Below, piece after piece: positions 8,516 through 12,052 of a stretch of 12,052 bases of DNA (the first letter of the stretch is position 1; each line of letters starts with the position of its first letter). A model generated the notes under the pieces. The model made no database searches and had not been told where the DNA came from. It was given only the letters and a program-made list of their open reading frames with translations. Source of the DNA: Candidatus Schekmanbacteria bacterium. Lineage in GTDB: Bacteria > Schekmanbacteria > GWA2-38-11 > J061. Location: positions 1 to 12,052 of the forward strand of contig RFHX01000083.1 of the NCBI GenBank assembly GCA_003695725.1, given 5' to 3'. A program made the translations under genes and the position numbers.

Positions 8516-8629
8516 CTGTCTTATAAAAATAATATGTAATATATGACTTTATCTTTATCATTAAAATAGCTATGTTACAAAATTTATATACCAAATTCTT
8601 TTTCTATTAAAGCATTTTCTTAAAGGAAT
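8516..8629. promoter_or_regulatory. Divergent intergenic region between pheA and the BPL_N gene
   Basis: This region of 114 nt is very A+T-rich and must hold the promoters for both the pheA run (minus) and the BPL_N gene (plus). Several TATAAT-like hexamers occur on each strand, but none has a well-placed -35 partner that I would defend in such A+T-rich DNA. A tandem hexamer, TTTATC twice, lies at 8548-8559. The inference of promoters rests on gene orientation, not on a recognised motif. Confidence 0.45.
8622..8628 (+). promoter_or_regulatory. Shine-Dalgarno-like AAAGGAA before the BPL_N gene
   Basis: AAAGGA lies unusually close to the ATG at 8630, with 2 nt between the final A of GGA and the start codon. 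No later in-frame ATG would preserve the first beta-strand of the domain (RISIYADEG), so the start at 8630 is kept despite the short spacing. Confidence 0.4.
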
Positions 8630-9811
8630 ATGAAAAAAAGAATTTCAATATATGCAGACGAGGGTGCTTCACACTCATTTATATGGTTAATAAAGTTTTT
8701 TAAAAAGCATAAATTATATTCTGTCAATTTCGTTTCTTCGCAAAATATAAAAGAAGGCTGTTTGTCGAAATGCGATGTATTGATTATCTCCGGAGGAGAC
8801 AGTTTCGCCATTGCCGAATCTTTGGGCATTGAAGGAGCGAAATCAATAGAAAATTTCATAAAAAATGGTGGCACATATATAGGTGTGTGCGCAGGTGCAT
8901 ATCTAATGCTCAGGTCTTCCAAAAAACCCCTCAATTATTTTAATTTTACATCAGCAAAAATCAGAAATCTCGCATCTTCCCTTCCGCCCGCCAAAACTAT
9001 GGAATATAAATACAGTGTGACATACGGATGCCGTTACATTTACCATCCTGTAAGAGGCGAAATCATAATGAAGGTTGTTTCAGAGGGTTTAGAAGAAATA
9101 CTTCTTTCAGCACCTATCTACGGAGGCCCCTTTATAAAGGATGACGATACGCTGAATCAGCTGGCGGTTTTTTGGGATTTTACGGATAAGACACTTTTTC
9201 TAATTGATAGGGAAACGGCAGAAAGCATATGTAGAAATTCTATGCTTGCAGGTGAAAAAAAATATGAAAAAGGAAAAATCTTTCTTCTGAGCACACATAT
9301 GGAACATCCTGATTATGAATTTGCAAACAGATTCTTTTTAGGAATTATTTTAGACGATGAATTCAAAGCGAAAGAGATTTCCAATATTTCCCAAAAGCTT
9401 GAAGCAAGAAAGATGAAAAGAGGAAAAATTGAGAACAAAAAATATTATGAATTCAGAAAAAATATTAGGAATATGCGGCAGCTTTCAATAGGAATTGAAA
9501 ACAGAGAAACCTATTGGAAGATAGGCAAAAAGATTTGGGAAACTGAGAAAATACGAATCTTTACTGAATCGCTTTATGAGCTTGACAATGAATATGGGCA
9601 CAATCTAAGCTCTTATCTGTCAAATGAAGATACCATCGAGCTGAAAACAAAATCATATGAAACATATTTGCTGTTGCAAAAGATAAGCAAATCTCTTAGC
9701 AGTAACAGTCCTTCACAAATTTTTGCCGAATCTTTTTTCACTAATGCAAGAAATCTTCTTTCAAGATATGCCTCATTATGCTTTTCTTATTCTGATAGAA
9801 TGAAAAAATAA
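8630..9811 (+). CDS. BPL_N-type glutamine-amidotransferase-like protein with unassigned C-terminal region
   Basis: The first ~240 of 393 aa look like the class I glutamine-amidotransferase-like fold found at the N-terminus of some biotin-protein ligases (BPL_N family). It has a beta-strand RISIYADEG, SGGDSFA (54-60), the nucleophile-elbow-like GGTYIGVCAGAYLM with C87, YHPVRGEI (138-145), and STHMEHPDYE (221-230), where H226 with D228 or E230 could complete a Cys-His-acid triad. Residues 245-393 are Lys/Glu-rich and mostly helical, and I do not recognise them. No biotin ligase domain, signal peptide or membrane segment is present. Whether it is an active amidase or hydrolase, or only a binding fold, cannot be told. 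It is divergent from pheA and precedes the PilZ gene on the same strand. The 3' end, ATGAAAAAATAA, sits in homopolymer runs and is followed by a further open frame (see 9804-9950). Confidence 0.8.
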   Translation: MKKRISIYADEGASHSFIWLIKFFKKHKLYSVNFVSSQNIKEGCLSKCDVLIISGGDSFAIAESLGIEGAKSIENFIKNGGTYIGVCAGAYLMLRSSKKPLNYFNFTSAKIRNLASSLPPAKTMEYKYSVTYGCRYIYHPVRGEIIMKVVSEGLEEILLSAPIYGGPFIKDDDTLNQLAVFWDFTDKTLFLIDRETAESICRNSMLAGEKKYEKGKIFLLSTHMEHPDYEFANRFFLGIILDDEFKAKEISNISQKLEARKMKRGKIENKKYYEFRKNIRNMRQLSIGIENRETYWKIGKKIWETEKIRIFTESLYELDNEYGHNLSSYLSNEDTIELKTKSYETYLLLQKISKSLSSNSPSQIFAESFFTNARNLLSRYASLCFSYSDRMKK

Positions 9812-9950
9812 TTTTTTTTCTAAAGGATATGAATTTTCTTCCGACTGTAAATTCGTTTATACAAAAAATGCTCTCACGATAAAAATAATTGACGGCAAAG
9901 AATCAAAGAGATTAAAATTTGAATATAATTTTATTTTTGATTTTTTATGA
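9804..9950 (+). other. Open frame without a start codon between the BPL_N and PilZ genes
   Basis: After an in-frame TGA at 9801, 48 sense codons run to a TGA at 9948-9950, which overlaps the ATG of the next gene as ATGA. The translation (for example SKGYEFSSDCKFVYTKN, then ALTIKIIDGKESKRLKFEYN) looks protein-like, with alternating beta-strand residues. There is no ATG, GTG or TTG in the frame. It could be a C-terminal extension of the BPL_N protein reached by a +1 shift in the A6/T8 runs near 9803-9820, a decayed gene remnant, or chance. A second ATG at 9829, preceded by AAAGGAT, opens only 17 codons in another frame. The product is unknown. Confidence 0.35.
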
Positions 9951-10816
9951 TTAAAAAAGAAGATTTCGAAAAGTACCTGCCGGATATTGTAGAGCTAAAT
10001 CTTGCCTCTGAGAATATTAAAGACCTCTTTCTTGAAGTATCAGAGAGAATTGTAACATCTGACAAAGTATGTAATCAACAGGCGGCACGCAGAGAATTTG
10101 CCATTATTTCAAAACAATGGGAAAGGTTGAAAGAATCTCTCGTTAAGGACGGCACTGATTTCATTTCAAATGGAGTTTTTCCTTTTACAATAAATTATTG
10201 TCCCTTCCTCTACATATCCACCTCTCTACTTTTTATTGGCAGATTGAATAAGGGAATAGATTTGGGGATTCAAGGGATACCGCCAATAAAGATTATTTGT
10301 ATAATGCTTTTCCATTCTGTGGAATCTGTTGATAAAAATAAAAAAATTGACGGTGAAATGGATAAATTCAACCTATATTGGAATAATCTGCTGAAAAATC
10401 AGTCTTTCATTGAAGGATTTATGAACATTGAGTCATCTGAAAGATTTCTTGAATTAGTATCTATGACGCACTCTTATCTTGAGAAAAGGAGATATCCTCG
10501 TTACAGCATACACTCTATAGCTTACTGCAACACAATTTCTGAAGAAGATATGCTTGAAAAGAAGGAAAAGGTTGAAGTCAAAAATATAAGTTTGAGCGGA
10601 CTTCTTTTACAGCATAATAACCCCTTTCAGGTGGAGGACCATGTTGGAGTTAATTTGATGCTTGAAGATAAAGTTATTTATATGAGTGGTAAAGTTTGCA
10701 GATGCCATGAAATTGAAGAAGGAGAGAGAAAAGTCTATTCTTCAGGAATCGATATTACAGATATTTCAAAAGAAAATCGTCTGATTATGGAAGAATATTT
10801 AAGCCGCCTGCAATAA
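9947..10816 (+). CDS. PilZ-domain protein with unassigned N-terminal region
   Basis: The C-terminal ~110 of 289 aa form a PilZ domain, the c-di-GMP receptor fold. It shows the RxxxR motif at R181-R185 (RRYPR) and the NxSxxG motif at N213-G218 (NISLSG), both intact, so nucleotide binding is likely. Beta-strands follow (VGVNLMLEDKVIYMSGKV, YSSGIDITDIS), as in the PilZ barrel. Residues 1-180 are largely helical, with a moderately hydrophobic middle (about 80-125), and I cannot assign them. No clear signal peptide or transmembrane helix is seen. The ATG overlaps the TGA of the upstream start-less frame. The bases before it are almost all A and T with no Shine-Dalgarno, which suggests coupled translation. 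The stop lies inside the end of the convergent transglycosylase gene. The output controlled is unknown. Confidence 0.85.
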   Translation: MIKKEDFEKYLPDIVELNLASENIKDLFLEVSERIVTSDKVCNQQAARREFAIISKQWERLKESLVKDGTDFISNGVFPFTINYCPFLYISTSLLFIGRLNKGIDLGIQGIPPIKIICIMLFHSVESVDKNKKIDGEMDKFNLYWNNLLKNQSFIEGFMNIESSERFLELVSMTHSYLEKRRYPRYSIHSIAYCNTISEEDMLEKKEKVEVKNISLSGLLLQHNNPFQVEDHVGVNLMLEDKVIYMSGKVCRCHEIEEGERKVYSSGIDITDISKENRLIMEEYLSRLQ

Positions 10817-12052
10817 ATTCTTGCCACAATATATTTCACGATAAATAAAAAAGTTTTCCAGTACCTTTTTGATATAATTTCTTGTCTCTTGAAATGTAAT
10901 TTCTTCAATAAATTCTTCCATATCACTTTTATTGTTTTTATCTTTCCACTCGTCTGTTTTTCTTTCACCTGCATTATAAGCAGATAAAACATATACGGGA
11001 TTATTATCATATCGCTTCAAGAGCGAAACCAAATACTGAATACCTATCTCTAAATTTTTTGTTGGTTCAGTCAAAGAATCTCTTGAATGCGATTTTCCTG
11101 TCATTTTTTTTGCAGTAGCCGGCATTATCTGCATAAGTCCTACAGCGCCAGCATATGATACAGCATTCTTGTTGAAAAAACTTTCCTGTCTTATGAGCGA
11201 TACTATCAAGAAGGGATTTACTTTATATTTATCGCATATGCTTCTGATTTTTTCATAATACACAAGAGGATAAAGAATTCTTGCCATATCCTGTGAATTC
11301 AATAATTCCTCAAATCTTAAATTGTAATTTGATTTAATATACCTTATGGCTTCTTCATATCCTTCGTTTTCTATCAGAAGTTTTGCTATTGCTATTGCCT
11401 TATCACGATTCATTTTTTTAAGAAATCTCAATGCCGAATTCAATTCATAAAGGGCATCTCCATTAAATCCAATTTCAAATAACTTTTTTGCTCTTTCAAT
11501 ATATCTTGAATATTTTCTATTCCTGTTTAATTCTTTGACTCTCTCCCACAGATTTTCTTTTTTCCCTTTGGGCAAAGAAGGAATGCAATTACTTAGCAAA
11601 ATTTCATCTATCCCACTTTTTTCTTCCTTTACCCTTAAATAAGAAAGCCAGCCGTAGAAACTTTTTGACAAAGAAGCTTTGGAAAAAAGCTTCTTTGAAT
11701 AGTCGTAAAGCTTCATCTTTTCAGCTGACTTTCCAGCCCAAAACAATGCTTTGGCATATTGCTGATTATTGTTTTCCGAATAATCAGCAGCCAAATTGAA
11801 ATTTATATATGCTTTGGAAAAATTTCCTTCAAGATAATATAAAAAAGCATAATTCCAATAAAGGTCAAACTTGCTGTAATATTTATCTCCGGATGAAACA
11901 ATTCTCATTAGTGATACCCTTGCTTTATCATAATCATTCTTGTTTTTGTAAAAGGAATATAGGAGATAAAGTGTGCGGGCGTAATATTTTGATTTTTTGA
12001 AATTTTTTATCAGCTCATTAGCGGATGATAGAAATCCTTCGTTGTCTGAATA
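10799..12052 (-). CDS. Soluble lytic murein transglycosylase, Slt70-like (5'-truncated)
   Basis: Periplasmic enzyme that cleaves the MurNAc-GlcNAc bond of peptidoglycan, leaving 1,6-anhydro ends. The frame is open to the right edge (417 codons before the stop), so the ATG at 11908 is internal and the signal peptide lies outside the window. Counting from the edge, residues 1 to ~260 are helical repeats like the Slt70 superhelix (EGNFSKAYINFNLAA, ALFWAGKSAEKMKLYDYSKK, SFYGWLSYLRV). Residues ~265-410 are the SLT domain, with catalytic E290 in LIRQESFF, then GAVGLMQIMPATAKK, LEIGIQYL and LSAYNAGERKTDEW, ending in the ETRNYIKKVLEN helix. The family's usual AYNAGPGRV appears as AYNAGERKT. The catalytic domain is intact. 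The stop overlaps the convergent PilZ gene by 18 bp, so neither gene has its own terminator space. The gene cannot be placed in an operon from this window. Confidence 0.95.
   Translation of the reverse strand, partial: YSDNEGFLSSANELIKNFKKSKYYARTLYLLYSFYKNKNDYDKARVSLMRIVSSGDKYYSKFDLYWNYAFLYYLEGNFSKAYINFNLAADYSENNNQQYAKALFWAGKSAEKMKLYDYSKKLFSKASLSKSFYGWLSYLRVKEEKSGIDEILLSNCIPSLPKGKKENLWERVKELNRNRKYSRYIERAKKLFEIGFNGDALYELNSALRFLKKMNRDKAIAIAKLLIENEGYEEAIRYIKSNYNLRFEELLNSQDMARILYPLVYYEKIRSICDKYKVNPFLIVSLIRQESFFNKNAVSYAGAVGLMQIMPATAKKMTGKSHSRDSLTEPTKNLEIGIQYLVSLLKRYDNNPVYVLSAYNAGERKTDEWKDKNNKSDMEEFIEEITFQETRNYIKKVLENFFIYREIYCGKNLLQAA

Noticed and set aside
8516-8629. Specific -35/-10 promoter calls in the divergent region
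   Set aside because: Many A+T-rich hexamers resemble -10 boxes by chance; none has a convincing -35 at 16-18 nt.
9829-9882. 17-codon ORF with an AAAGGAT site before its ATG
   Set aside because: Too short to support as a gene; discussed only as a possible part of the cryptic frame in this gap.
10735-11010. Minus-strand open frame of 91 codons across the PilZ/transglycosylase junction
   Set aside because: Overlaps the conserved C-terminus of the SLT domain in another frame; no recognisable motif.
11809-11908. ATG at 11906-11908 as start of the transglycosylase
   Set aside because: The minus-strand frame stays open to the right edge with sequence matching the helical repeat region, so this Met is internal.

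Overview
The window is A+T-rich bacterial chromosome (about one third G+C by eye) carrying mostly chromosomal housekeeping and regulatory genes. There is no sign of a phage, plasmid, insertion sequence, CRISPR array or RNA gene. A hybrid PAS histidine kinase, a PilZ (cyclic-di-GMP-type) protein and a Slt70-like periplasmic transglycosylase suggest a Gram-negative-type bacterium. The fused chorismate mutase/prephenate dehydratase and the M50 protease next to trpS recall deltaproteobacterial and related candidate-phylum genomes. The species cannot be named from this sequence.

Layout. (1) Positions 1-2250, plus strand: a PAS-PAS-PAS-HisKA-HATPase-REC hybrid kinase whose 5' end lies off the left edge. 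(2) Positions 2285-8515, minus strand: a compact run transcribed pheA -> M50 protease -> trpS -> mfd, with gaps of only 2, 16 and 9 nt, so very likely one operon. It meets the kinase gene tail to tail at 2251-2284. (3) Positions 8516-8629: a short A+T-rich divergent intergenic region. (4) Positions 8630-10816, plus strand: a BPL_N-type glutamine-amidotransferase-like protein with an unassigned helical C-terminal half, then a 135-nt gap, then a protein with a C-terminal PilZ domain. (5) Positions 10799-12052, minus strand: a Slt-type lytic transglycosylase whose 5' end lies off the right edge. Its stop codon overlaps the end of the PilZ gene by 18 bp.

How the genes fit together. The minus-strand run joins phenylalanine synthesis (PheA), tryptophan charging (TrpS), a membrane protease and transcription-coupled repair (Mfd). 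Only the PheA/TrpS pair shares an obvious theme, aromatic amino acids. The BPL_N/PilZ pair is the least understood part. The gap between them holds an open frame with no start codon that ends in an ATGA overlap with the PilZ start, and the PilZ start has no visible Shine-Dalgarno sequence.

I see no convincing new multi-gene system. The best leads are the four-cysteine (probable Fe-S) motif in TrpS, the start-less frame at 9804-9950, and the uncharacterised halves of the BPL_N and PilZ proteins.
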